A stretch of DNA of 64,000 bases, from NCBI RefSeq assembly GCF_030503435.1, contig NZ_JAUKPO010000018.1:85569-149568 (forward strand). The letters are read 5' to 3'. A program made the position numbers and the translations under genes. Within the stretch, counting starts at the first letter, position 1, and each line of letters starts with the position of its first letter. Shown here piece after piece: positions 9,374 through 18,372 of this stretch. Under the pieces are notes generated by a model, which was given only the letters and a program-made list of their open reading frames with translations, was not told the origin of the DNA and did not search any database. Source of the stretch: Rhodocytophaga aerolata (lineage in GTDB: Bacteria; Bacteroidota; Bacteroidia; Cytophagales; 172606-1).

Positions 9374-9563
9374 CAAACGATAACAGCCTTTGCAAAAGAC
9401 GCCTTAGACCCTTACAGGGCAACTCTTGGCATTATCAGTGGGTTTGTGCGGATTCTATACAGCGGTGTTGCAAAGGTGAGCCCCACCCGGCCTTGAGGGC
9501 AAAGCTTACGAAAAGGTGTACGAGCAAGGCTTACTACGCAAGGTCGATTTTATAATTGTATAA
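9374..9563 (+). pseudogene. Decayed coding remnant between permease and ATPase
   Basis: Reading from 9374 gives about 37 protein-like codons (AKDALDPYRATLGIISGFVR...) ending at a TGA. Shifting frame by one base at about 9500 gives a further stretch (EGKAYEKVYEQGLLRKVDF) to a TAA at 9561. Codon use is coding-like in both pieces, so this looks like one short gene broken by a frameshift. I do not recognise the family. Confidence 0.35.
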
Positions 9564-9571
9564 ACTATACT

Positions 9572-10270
9572 ATGAAAAAAGAAGTCATTTTAGCTACCAA
9601 AGGCCTGAGCAAATACTTTCTTGAGCCGGTAAAGTTCAAAGTACTGGATGATGTAAGTTTTGAGGTGATGAAAGGCGAGTTTCTGACTATTGTAGGCAAA
9701 AGCGGTTCAGGGAAATCCACCTTGTTGTATTGCCTGAGCACTATGGATACAGATTATGAAGGAGAACTGCTGATCAGTAACCAGCGGATAACCGGGCAAA
9801 AAGCCGATACCCTGGCCTCTATCCGGAATGAAAAAATCGGATTTGTGTTTCAATTCCATTACCTGCTGCCTGAGTTTAGCTGCCTCAAAAATGTAATGAT
9901 TCCTGCGCTAAAGCTGGGTGAACACAGCTATGAAGAAATTGAAGAAAAAGCTTACGAAAAATTAAACATACTGGGCCTGGCCGACCAGGCTTTAAAAGAT
10001 GCCTCAAAGTTAAGCGGCGGGCAACAACAACGGGTAGCCATTGCCCGGGCATTAATTAACGAACCAGACATTATCATGGGCGACGAACCCACAGGCAACC
10101 TGGATAGTAAAAACACAGCCATTGTATTTGACATCTTCCAGCAGATTGCACAGGACTACGGCCAGACCATTATTGCCGTAACCCACGACAACGACTTTGC
10201 CAAAGCCAGCCACCGGACGATTGAGATGGCAGATGGAAAAATTATTAGTCACCAGAAAATTTTTGAATAG
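9572..10270 (+). CDS. ABC exporter ATPase, MacB/LolD type
   Basis: 232 residues, a complete nucleotide-binding domain. Walker [10 protein letters not shown] at 42-50, Q-loop at [12 protein letters not shown], signature LSGGQQQ at 147-153, Walker [11 protein letters not shown] with Asp171/Glu172, and the switch histidine in VTHDND. The sequence [18 protein letters not shown] is typical of LolD/MacB-type ATPases. It powers the permease at 8121-9353. The stop codon is immediately followed by the ATG of a broken DoxX-like gene. Confidence 0.93.
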   Translation: MKKEVILATKGLSKYFLEPVKFKVLDDVSFEVMKGEFLTIVGKSGSGKSTLLYCLSTMDTDYEGELLISNQRITGQKADTLASIRNEKIGFVFQFHYLLPEFSCLKNVMIPALKLGEHSYEEIEEKAYEKLNILGLADQALKDASKLSGGQQQRVAIARALINEPDIIMGDEPTGNLDSKNTAIVFDIFQQIAQDYGQTIIAVTHDNDFAKASHRTIEMADGKIISHQKIFE

Positions 10271-10591
10271 ATGAAAGATCTCAGAAATTACTTCTATTTC
10301 CTACCTGCTTTTCTCTTAAGCCTGATTGCCTTGATTAAAATATTGATCTATTTTCAGAATCCAAGCCGGCTTCCTCTACCCCAGCTTGCCATGTTGGAGT
10401 TGTGTTGCCTGCTGCTTTTTGTAAGCCCGAGAACGGTAACTATAGGCTTCTTTCTACTATGCAGTTAGCTGGGTGGTGCCATTGCCGTAAACCTGATTAC
10501 CGGCCTCAGCAGCCTGGTAGCTCCAGCCCTCACACTTACTCTGTTCAGGATTAGTATGTTTGTGAAAAACAGGCTACTCTTCCTTCGCTAG
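10271..10591 (+). pseudogene. DoxX-like membrane protein gene broken by an in-frame amber codon
   Basis: The frame from the ATG at 10271 gives 65 residues, then TAG at 10466-10468, then continues without shift for 40 more codons to TAG at 10589. Both sides belong to one protein of the small four-helix DoxX-like type: LELCCLLLFVSPRTVTIGFFLL before the stop and LGGAIAVNLITG after it. The family consensus here reads PRT..lG..LL.gYLGGAIA, so the amber sits where a tyrosine (TAT/TAC) is expected, one base change away. The ATG directly follows the ATPase stop codon. Read-through or a late start is possible, but loss of function is more likely. Confidence 0.7.
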
Positions 10592-10604
10592 ACGATAGGT
10601 ATTT

Positions 10605-10805
10605 ATGGATACCTATTCAATATTTTTGCTCTACCTGTTAGGCGCTTTTCAGGTCTTGTTTGCAGTTTCTGCCCTTTGGATAGGTTATTTTACCTATCAG
10701 ACAAATAAAATATGCCAATGTCTGACAAATCCTATTTATGTTTCACATTTGGCAAGTTCACATTCTGTGAATTCCTTCGATAAGAATTCTGATCCATCTT
10801 TTTAA
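10605..10805 (+). CDS. Small putative membrane protein
   Basis: 66 residues with one or two membrane helices near the N-terminus (SIFLLYLLGAFQVLFAVSALWIGYFTY) and a polar, low-complexity tail. It lies 13 bp after the broken DoxX-like gene. The tail looks untypical of a membrane protein, so the real protein may be shorter or the gene may be a remnant. I do not recognise the family. Confidence 0.3.
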   Translation: MDTYSIFLLYLLGAFQVLFAVSALWIGYFTYQTNKICQCLTNPIYVSHLASSHSVNSFDKNSDPSF

Positions 10806-10878
10806 TAAGCAGTATTCAACTTTACATCACAGCAGACAAATTAAGCTCCTTGCCATATTTTCTTCTTAAAGTAAAAGC

Positions 10879-11322
10879 TTACTTTTTGTAAGTAATAATG
10901 AGCGTTAAATCTTCTTTGCCACTTTGGGCTAGTCCATGTGAGCTTCCCGTGCGTGTAAGAATAGCATCTCCTGCTTTTACGTGCATTTGCTGACCATTGA
11001 TCATCATTACTCCTGTGCCTGACAGAATATAATAGACCTCATCTTCGGCTTGTGTATGATATCCAATGGTAGCACCTGCATGAAGCACCCGCTTGCGGAA
11101 TGCAAACTCATAACCCGCTGCTTGTTCAAAAAAAGAATAGCCTGTTGAACTGCCTTTCCCATTATGTGGACTTGCTCCTTTTTTCTCAACCTCACTATCC
11201 CGCTCAAAAATGTATCCTTGATCTGGAATAAATTTGGCTAGTTTATAGGAAGCCAAACCGATCATGGAAATAACTAGCACGAAGATCAAAAGTGGTTTCA
11301 TAGGAGAAATATTTTCTTTCAT
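10879..11322 (-). CDS. Membrane-anchored cupin-domain protein
   Basis: 147 residues. An uncleaved signal anchor (LLIFVLVISMIGLASYKLA) precedes a single Cupin_2 domain. The cupin motif 1 is present as HAGATIGYHTQAEDEVYYILSG, with metal-binding-type His and Glu, and motif 2 as AGDAILTRTGSSHGL. Small exported cupins can bind metals or sugars; no catalytic activity can be assigned. It stands alone, downstream of and convergent with the exporter set. Confidence 0.8.
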   Translation of the reverse strand: MKENISPMKPLLIFVLVISMIGLASYKLAKFIPDQGYIFERDSEVEKKGASPHNGKGSSTGYSFFEQAAGYEFAFRKRVLHAGATIGYHTQAEDEVYYILSGTGVMMINGQQMHVKAGDAILTRTGSSHGLAQSGKEDLTLIITYKK

Positions 11323-11616
11323 AAGTTACCTATTTACTGAGACTCCAATCAGGGAATTCTTGGTTTTTACAAGCTCTATTTTGTTAGCAGAACTGGTAAC
11401 AATAAGCCCATAGCTTCAAAGATAGAACTACTACTTAATAGACTATTTGGCTTTCTAATGGGTAGAATTTTCTCACCTAATACTACTGCATTGCTTCCAA
11501 TTTTTCTATAGCATTAACTTTACAACATATCTTCTGCAGGTAAATGGATGAACCTATTTACTATACTCTTTTTTCTAGAAATTCAGGTGACTCACGCTTC
11601 CGTAACCTTCAATGGA

Positions 11617-12735
11617 TTAATACATATAAATTACTTCATCACCAAAACCATCCCGCTTATGAAAACGGCTGTATGCGCTAACCACACTATCTTCGCCACT
11701 TGCTTTTATACTGGAATGGCGGATAATGATCTCAGTAGTTAACCGTTCTGTACGGAACCGCTTGTTTTTGCCAGCCTGCTCTATTTCCTGTATACATAAC
11801 TGAGCCGCTGTACTCCCCATCTCATAGCCTTTCGGATGCAGGCCAGTTATTGCCGGGTGCAGCAGGGCATGTACCGGATCGCTGCCAAAAGCAACCAATC
11901 CCAGATGGTGAGGAATTTCCAGGTCTATGCGCCGGGCTTCTACCACCACAGCCGTAGCAATCTGGTCACTTGCGGCAAAGATGGCATCGGGCCGGTTTTC
12001 CAGCTTCATCAATCTAGTAAATCCAATCCGGCCATCCTGATAGCCGAACCCTGTATGAATTACCAGATCCTGGTCAAATGGTAAATTGTACCTTTCCAGG
12101 GCTTTCTGATAGCCAGACAAACGTTCCTGGCATACAGCCAGCTGTTCAGGACCCGAAAGATAGGCTATACGTGTAAAGCCGGACCTGATCAGGTTTTCGG
12201 TAAGGGCAAAACTGCCGGCTTCATTATCAAACAGCACGCGGTGAGCGGCTAAACGTTCTGGCGCACGGTCGAAAAATACCAGGGGTAATCCCTGATTCTT
12301 TAACTGCCGGAAATGATCTATTTTATGGGTATGCTGAGAAAGACAGGCAATTACGCCGTCTACCTGGTTAGACAAGGCGTACGTTTGCATCAGTTCCCGT
12401 TCGTAGCTTTCCCCGGATTTGCTCACCAGCACCTGGTAGCCTTTGCGGAAGGCTACTTCCTCAATGCCATTCAATACCGATCCATATAAGTGCTGTTGTA
12501 TTTCCGGAACGATCACGCCCAATAGTTTGGTACGTCTTTCCCGCAGGCTCTGGGCAATGGTGTTTGGCTGGTAGTTAAGCTTTTTAGCCATATCCTTCAC
12601 CGCTTCCACAGTTTCGGGCCGGATATCCGGATGGTTACGTAAAGCACGGGAAACGGTGGAAGCTGAGATACTTAACTTCTTAGCTATATCATAAATGGTA
12701 ACCGTGGTACGGCGGCTGGGGTCTAATCTGGGCAT
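11617..12735 (-). CDS. LacI-family regulator of carbohydrate locus 1
   Basis: 372 residues. The HTH is textbook (VTIYDIAKKLSISASTVSRALRNHPDI), followed by the hinge helix (NTIAQSLRERRTKLLG) and a periplasmic-binding-protein-like sensor domain. About 25 extra residues at the C-terminus go beyond the usual end and look poorly structured. The gene is divergent from susC with a 159-bp spacer holding a 28-bp palindrome. Its ligand is probably a sugar or oxidised sugar from the locus it controls. Confidence 0.92.
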   Translation of the reverse strand: MPRLDPSRRTTVTIYDIAKKLSISASTVSRALRNHPDIRPETVEAVKDMAKKLNYQPNTIAQSLRERRTKLLGVIVPEIQQHLYGSVLNGIEEVAFRKGYQVLVSKSGESYERELMQTYALSNQVDGVIACLSQHTHKIDHFRQLKNQGLPLVFFDRAPERLAAHRVLFDNEAGSFALTENLIRSGFTRIAYLSGPEQLAVCQERLSGYQKALERYNLPFDQDLVIHTGFGYQDGRIGFTRLMKLENRPDAIFAASDQIATAVVVEARRIDLEIPHHLGLVAFGSDPVHALLHPAITGLHPKGYEMGSTAAQLCIQEIEQAGKNKRFRTERLTTEIIIRHSSIKASGEDSVVSAYSRFHKRDGFGDEVIYMY

Positions 12736-12785
12736 GGGAATAACTCTTCTGTAGTAAAATCTAACCTACTAAAAAAATATTTTTT

Positions 12786-12813
12786 ATGCAACCGATGTCG
12801 CAATCGCTTGCAT
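12786..12813. promoter_or_regulatory. Candidate operator of the locus 1 LacI regulator
   Basis: A 28-bp inverted repeat starting ATGCAA and ending TTGCAT with an inner pair CGAT...ATCG; 22 of 28 positions are symmetric about a central CG (12799-12800). It lies 51 bp from the lacI start and 82 bp from the preferred susC start. A possible -7 element TATACTTG is at 12848-12855. Confidence 0.75.
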
Positions 12814-12894
12814 AAAAAAGTCTATTTTTTTATTAAAAATGTTATATTATACTTGTCTCCACACAAAGTTTTTACCACTTTAACATATACTTAT

Positions 12895-15800
12895 ATGGAG
12901 GCACGCCCACTACTTAAACCACTGCGACTGGTCTTCCTGTTGCAATTCCTCTGCATGATTCACCTCTCGCTGGCTCAATCAGCCGTAGAGGTTCGGTTGA
13001 CAGGCGTCATTACGTCTGAAATGGATGGTAGCCCACTGCCTGGGGCTAATGTTATTGTTCAATCCACTTCCAAAGGTACCACAACCGATGCCAATGGCCA
13101 GTTCCAACTTACGGTGCCTGCTAATGCTACTTTAGTAATAAGTTATATAGGCTACCAGAGCCGCACAATTGCCGTAGGAAACCAGACACAAATCAAGGTT
13201 GCCCTGACTCCGGATGTAAGCAGCCTGGATGAGGTAGTGGTAGTCGGGTACGGTACAGTGAAGAAATCGGACTTGTCTGGCTCAGTGGCTACCGTAGCCG
13301 CAGAAGAGATCAAATCATTGCCTATTGCTTCTCTGGAACAAGGTATTCAGGGCAGGGTAGCAGGGGTACAGGTAATGCAGGGAAACTCAGCGCCTGGAGG
13401 AGCACCGCAAGTACGTATCCGGGGAGCAAATACCGTATTGGGAGGCAGTGAGCCTTTATATGTGATTGATGGGGTACCGGTTTATAATGCCGGTCTGATT
13501 AATGAAGATGGCCTCAACATAGGCACACAACCTTCCAATGCCCTGGCCTCCATCAATCCCAATGACATTGAATCGATGGAAATATTGAAAGACGCCTCGG
13601 CTACGGCGATTTATGGAGCCAGGGGTGCCAATGGGGTGGTAATTATTACCACCAAACGCGGTAAAGCCGGAGAACGGGGCCAACTTTCCTTTGAATCGTA
13701 TTATGGCATGCAACAGGTAAGCAATAAACTTGATCTGATGAATGCACAGGATTTCATCCGGATCATGAATGAACGGGCACGTAATTTAGGCCAGGCAGAA
13801 CCTTATGCCAACCCGGCCCAGTATACCACCAGCACCGACTGGCAGGATTTATTATTCCGTACCGCACCTATTCAAAACTACTCCCTGTCGTATTCGGGAG
13901 GATCGAAACAGAACCAGTATAATGTGTCGGGCAATTGGTTTGACCAGCAAGGAATTGTTATTAACTCCGGTTTTAAACGGGGTTCCGTTCGAATTAATCT
14001 GGATAACAAAATCAATGACCAGCTTAAATTTGTTACCAGCCTTACCGCCAGCCGTTCTATTAATAACCGGGCATCGAATAACTGGCTGAGCAATGCTTTT
14101 AGTGCCTTTCCTACAGTCAACCCATACAATAGTAATGGCGGATACAATGACTTTTCCGATTCGGAAGCCGCCGCCGACCCTACCAATCCGCTGGAAGTAG
14201 TTGAAAAATCCCTTAATAAGCTGACCGTAGACCGGATATTAGGCAGTGTGATGGGTGAATATACATTACTGGAGGGCCTAACCTTTAGTATCCGTATGGG
14301 TCTGGATAACCAGAATCAGCTCAATGATATTTTTGTCCGCAGAGGAAATTTCACCTATCCCTTTCCGGGAGCTACCGTCAAGCAGGATTACAACACCAAT
14401 GTACTGAATGAAAATATTCTTTCTTTTAACAGGGAATTGAACGGAAAACACAAAATAAATGCCATTACTGGGTTTACCTGGCAACAGAACACTTCCCGTT
14501 ATTTTCAGCAAGGTGGTACTGGTTTCCAGTTTGAGGCATTTGAAACAAATAATTTAGGCGCTGCTTCCATCACCGAACCGAATGTTTCCTCCAAGGGTCA
14601 GTCTACCATTTTGTCATGGCTGGGCCGGGTAAATTATGTGTTTGATGATAAATACATCGTTACATTTACCTCCAGAGCAGATGGCTCTTCCCGGTTCGGA
14701 GAAAACAACAAATGGGCATTTTTTCCATCAGGTGCTCTGGCCTGGCGGGTTTCCCGGGAAAACTTCATGAGGAATATCCCCTTTATCAGTGATCTTAAAG
14801 TAAGAACGAGCTATGGGGTAACCGGTAACCAGGAGATTGGCCTGTATAACTCTATTTCCAGGATGAGTTCGGTCGTAAACGTAATGGGCGCATCACAAAA
14901 TGCAGCGATCGGCTATGTGCCCACTTCCCTGGCAAATAAAGACCTGAAATGGGAAATTAACAAACAATTTGATGCAGGTATTGACCTGAGTGTATGGCAG
15001 GGACGTGTATCGCTGACGGCCGATTACTACATCAAGCGCACCGACGACCTGCTGGCTAACTTACCCATTCCAGGATCTTCCGGTTTTTCTACCATCCTGA
15101 TCAACTCCGGTTCTATAGAAAACAAAGGCTTTGAACTAGGGGCTACGGCACATCTGATCGATAAGGCATTTACCTGGAGTATCAATGCGAATATTTCCAG
15201 AAATAATACCAAAGTCCTTGACCTGGCCGTTGAAACCGCTGAATTCTTTGCTGCTTCCATCCCTTCTCCCATCGACAGGCCGGTTAACATCATCCGGGAA
15301 GGCGAAGTACTGTCTGCTTTTTATGGATTTGTGGAAGATGGACTGAATGAAACCGGTGATATCCGCTACAAAGACCTGAATGGGGATGGCGTAATCAATG
15401 ATAATGACCAGACCATACTGGGCAGTCCGTATCCTGATATTATTTACGGTTTCACCTCTAATATGGCGTTCAAAAACTTCTATTTGAGCATCTTTTTCCA
15501 GGGGGTGGAAGGGGTATCTGTTTTTAACAGCAACGAATTCCTGACAGGTAATTCACTAGCCAGGATCGGCAATCAGCTTACCGCTGTAAATGACCGCTGG
15601 ACTACTGATAATTTTAATCCGAATGCAAAATACCCAAGGGCAAGCAACATTGCCAACCGAGTTTCAGACCGTTACATACAGGATGCTTCCTATCTGCGTC
15701 TGAAGAATATTGTATTGGGCTATAATCTGCCGGCAGGTAAACTGGGAATCAGCTGGTTACAGGCTGCAAGAATCTATGTAAGCGGGCAAAATCTGTTGAC

Positions 15801-15930
15801 TTTCACCAAGTACAATGGCTACGACCCGGAAGTGAGCCAGACCGGAACCAATTCATTGGTAAAAGGCTTAGACCGGGGCTCCTACCCCTCTGCTAAAGTG
15901 TACAACATCGGATTGAATGTAACTTTTTAA
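12895..15930 (+). CDS. SusC/RagA TonB-dependent outer-membrane transporter, locus 1
   Basis: 1011 residues from the ATG at 12895, which begins a proper signal peptide; the frame is open 29 codons further upstream but that would put the operator inside the gene. Order: signal peptide, carboxypeptidase-regulatory-like domain (VRLTGVITSEMDGSPLPGANV), TonB-box-like region (DEVVVVGYGTVKKSDLSGSV), plug domain (IRGANTVLGGSEPLYVIDGV), then a 22-strand barrel ending in aromatic NVTF. It imports an oligosaccharide with its SusD partner 12 bp downstream. Confidence 0.96.
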   Translation: MEARPLLKPLRLVFLLQFLCMIHLSLAQSAVEVRLTGVITSEMDGSPLPGANVIVQSTSKGTTTDANGQFQLTVPANATLVISYIGYQSRTIAVGNQTQIKVALTPDVSSLDEVVVVGYGTVKKSDLSGSVATVAAEEIKSLPIASLEQGIQGRVAGVQVMQGNSAPGGAPQVRIRGANTVLGGSEPLYVIDGVPVYNAGLINEDGLNIGTQPSNALASINPNDIESMEILKDASATAIYGARGANGVVIITTKRGKAGERGQLSFESYYGMQQVSNKLDLMNAQDFIRIMNERARNLGQAEPYANPAQYTTSTDWQDLLFRTAPIQNYSLSYSGGSKQNQYNVSGNWFDQQGIVINSGFKRGSVRINLDNKINDQLKFVTSLTASRSINNRASNNWLSNAFSAFPTVNPYNSNGGYNDFSDSEAAADPTNPLEVVEKSLNKLTVDRILGSVMGEYTLLEGLTFSIRMGLDNQNQLNDIFVRRGNFTYPFPGATVKQDYNTNVLNENILSFNRELNGKHKINAITGFTWQQNTSRYFQQGGTGFQFEAFETNNLGAASITEPNVSSKGQSTILSWLGRVNYVFDDKYIVTFTSRADGSSRFGENNKWAFFPSGALAWRVSRENFMRNIPFISDLKVRTSYGVTGNQEIGLYNSISRMSSVVNVMGASQNAAIGYVPTSLANKDLKWEINKQFDAGIDLSVWQGRVSLTADYYIKRTDDLLANLPIPGSSGFSTILINSGSIENKGFELGATAHLIDKAFTWSINANISRNNTKVLDLAVETAEFFAASIPSPIDRPVNIIREGEVLSAFYGFVEDGLNETGDIRYKDLNGDGVINDNDQTILGSPYPDIIYGFTSNMAFKNFYLSIFFQGVEGVSVFNSNEFLTGNSLARIGNQLTAVNDRWTTDNFNPNAKYPRASNIANRVSDRYIQDASYLRLKNIVLGYNLPAGKLGISWLQAARIYVSGQNLLTFTKYNGYDPEVSQTGTNSLVKGLDRGSYPSAKVYNIGLNVTF

Positions 15931-15942
15931 CCCCTATCCAAC

Positions 15943-17400
15943 ATGAAAACCATCAGATACTTTACATATTCATTTCTGCTGTTAGCTGCAGGTCTCCTGC
16001 ATTCCTGCAAGGATGCCTTGAAAGAGGAAGTATTTTCCTTTGTTGCTACCGAAAATTACTGGAAAACAGAAGCAGATGCAGAAGCAGGCATCATAGGTAC
16101 TTACGAATCTTTCTTAAGCAGTAATTATTACGGACGCTTTTATTTTGAGCTCACCGAATTACCTGCTGACTTTGTCACCATTAACCGCAATGATACCTAT
16201 CAGACCCTTGACCGCTGGGACCTGATTGCCAACCATCCTTTTGTGCTGCAGGTTTGGAACACCATGTACCAGCAGATCAGCCGGGCCAATGGTGTTATTC
16301 AGTATGTACCTGCCATCGCTATGGATGAGCAAAAAAAGCAGGCTATTGTCGGGGAAGCAAAATTCATACGGGCTTTCAACTATTTCAATATTGTACGCTT
16401 GTGGGGAGATTCGCCTATGCCTCTTGCAGTAATCGATAACCTGGCCAATACTTCGTTACCTAGAACCTCCAAAACACAGATTTATGCCCAGATTGAACAA
16501 GATCTTCAGGAAGCAGAAGCTGTATTGCCTGAAACACGCACCGGTGCAGCCGTAGGACGGGCTACATCCGGTGCAGCTAAAACCTTATTAGCCTGGGTAT
16601 ATTTGACGCAGGAGAAATGGCAGGAAGCTGCTTCTAAATCCAACGAGGTGATCGGAAAATACCAACTATTGCCTAAATTCGGAGATGTGTTCAGCGGAAC
16701 GAATGAAAATAATGCAGAGATCATTTTTTCAGTGCAGTTTGATGGCACGAATCGCGGTCATTCCCTAACCTCATTTGCCCATGCCGGAGGTACACAAAAT
16801 CCTAACTGTACAAATGGGGTGAGGGTATATTCTGTCGACAATAAGTCTGATATCTGGACCAGGTGGGACACGACAGAAGCCCGCCGGAATTTTAGTGTAT
16901 ACCGCTATTTTACCGGAAGAAATGGAACCCGGCAAGATGTAGGGAATGATTATCCGGCTTTCGGTAAATACAATGCACCTTCCGAAACAGGCATCAATAA
17001 CAGTTATATAAATCCCATTGTATTGAGATATCCGGATGTTTTATTAATTTTTGCTGAAGCAGAAAGCCAGGCCAAAGGTGGCCCTACTGCCGAGGCTTAT
17101 GAGGCGATTAATAAAATCCGCAGAAGAGCCTATAACCTACCGGTTGATCAGCCTTCGGCCACTGTTGATCTGACCGGACTTAGCCAGCAAGCGTTCCGGG
17201 ATGCAGTAATCCAGGAAAGAGGCTTTGAGTTTGTCATGGAGTGCAAAAGGTTGTATGATCTTTTGCGCACAGGCACCTTTAAATCAAAAATTCAATCCCT
17301 TGGCAAAGCCGCAACTGCCGGAGATTTACTGCCAATTCCTCAGTCAGAAATTGATGCCAACGCTGAGATGGCGTCAGCGGATCAGAATCCTGGGTATTGA
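15943..17400 (+). CDS. SusD/RagB glycan-binding lipoprotein, locus 1
   Basis: 485 residues. The lipoprotein leader ends in LHSC. The SusD-like N-terminal TPR helices follow (AEAGIIGTYESFLSSNYYGRF, GEAKFIRAFNYFNIVRLWGD), and the RagB/SusD C-terminal domain ends with QERGFEFVMECKRLYDLLR and LLPIPQSEID, which are highly typical. It acts as the lid of the SusC channel. Only 12 bp separate it from susC; the next gene is 210 bp away, so a transcript boundary or a second promoter may lie there. Confidence 0.95.
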   Translation: MKTIRYFTYSFLLLAAGLLHSCKDALKEEVFSFVATENYWKTEADAEAGIIGTYESFLSSNYYGRFYFELTELPADFVTINRNDTYQTLDRWDLIANHPFVLQVWNTMYQQISRANGVIQYVPAIAMDEQKKQAIVGEAKFIRAFNYFNIVRLWGDSPMPLAVIDNLANTSLPRTSKTQIYAQIEQDLQEAEAVLPETRTGAAVGRATSGAAKTLLAWVYLTQEKWQEAASKSNEVIGKYQLLPKFGDVFSGTNENNAEIIFSVQFDGTNRGHSLTSFAHAGGTQNPNCTNGVRVYSVDNKSDIWTRWDTTEARRNFSVYRYFTGRNGTRQDVGNDYPAFGKYNAPSETGINNSYINPIVLRYPDVLLIFAEAESQAKGGPTAEAYEAINKIRRRAYNLPVDQPSATVDLTGLSQQAFRDAVIQERGFEFVMECKRLYDLLRTGTFKSKIQSLGKAATAGDLLPIPQSEIDANAEMASADQNPGY

Positions 17401-17610
17401 GTAGGCTCATAAAAGAACAAATAACATATGCTGATTCTCTTTTTGGTTTACCTGATAATGTATGAAACAGAAAACTATTTTTAGCATGCGTCTTTATTTG
17501 TATAACTCTTTTCAAAGAAATGGACTCTTGTCTTCTATGATGGTAATATGATTGCACCCTTTTGACTAAACAAAATACATCAATTGTTCAATATTTAATT
17601 TTCACACTGA

Positions 17611-18369
17611 ATGAATTTACCATTAGAAGGAAAGGTAGCTCTGGTGACAGGTGCCGCCCGGGGTATTGGCAAAGGCATAGCGCTTGTACTAGCCGAACAA
17701 GGTGCCGACATTGTAATCAACGACAAAAAGATGAATTACGAGGGTGAAGTAATAGCCAGCAAAATCGAGGAAATGGGTCGGCGGGTAAAATTAGTGGAGG
17801 CAGATGTAAGTATAGAAACCCAGGTGAAGACCATGTTTCAGAGCATCCGTACTGAGTTCGGAAAGCTGGATATTCTGATTAACAATGCCGGTATGTCCAA
17901 AACCCAGACCATCTTCGAAGCCTCTTTTGAAGACTGGAATTATGTGCTCAATACTAACCTGGCCAGTTGTTTTCTCTGTTCTAAAGCAGCCATGGAACTG
18001 ATGGCCACTCAGCGGTACGGACGCATTATCAATATCAGTTCGATGGTAGGCGAGCAAGGCGCTTTGTTTGGGCATGTGCATTATGCAGCTACGAAAAGCG
18101 GCATGCTGGGCTTTACCAAAACCCTTGCCCGCACCGGAGCACCGCTGGGTATTACCGTGAATGCCATAGCTCCGGGAATTATCGAAACCGAACTGTTATT
18201 TAAAACCCACGGGGTAGATGGAGCCGAAAAACTCAGTGCGATGGTGCCGATGGGTAGCCTCGGCAAACCCCGGCATATTGGCCTGGCAGTAGCTTTTCTG
18301 TGTGGCGAAGGTGGCGACTATATCACTGGTTGTACACTCGATATTAATGGAGGAATGTACATGCGTTAG
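17611..18369 (+). CDS. Short-chain dehydrogenase/reductase
   Basis: 252 residues, classical SDR. Cofactor motif TGAARGIGKG near residue 13, NNAG near 92, and catalytic Ser143/144, Tyr158 and Lys162 (HYAATKSG). The acidic residue after the second strand (NDKK) suggests NAD(H). C-terminal GCTLDINGGMYM is the usual family ending. The sequence is FabG-like, but its position before an MFS transporter, a lactonase-like hydrolase and an aldonate-dehydratase-like enzyme argues for a sugar or polyol dehydrogenase. The MFS gene starts 3 bp after its stop. Confidence 0.9.
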   Translation: MNLPLEGKVALVTGAARGIGKGIALVLAEQGADIVINDKKMNYEGEVIASKIEEMGRRVKLVEADVSIETQVKTMFQSIRTEFGKLDILINNAGMSKTQTIFEASFEDWNYVLNTNLASCFLCSKAAMELMATQRYGRIINISSMVGEQGALFGHVHYAATKSGMLGFTKTLARTGAPLGITVNAIAPGIIETELLFKTHGVDGAEKLSAMVPMGSLGKPRHIGLAVAFLCGEGGDYITGCTLDINGGMYMR

Positions 18370-18372
18370 CCC

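Noticed and set aside
8613..9422. 269-residue minus-strand frame opposite the FtsX-type permease
   Set aside because: Shadow frame; the plus-strand protein has family motifs along its whole length.
12808..12894. Upstream in-frame start for susC of locus 1
   Set aside because: It would overlap the candidate operator and precede the real signal peptide by 29 unlikely residues.
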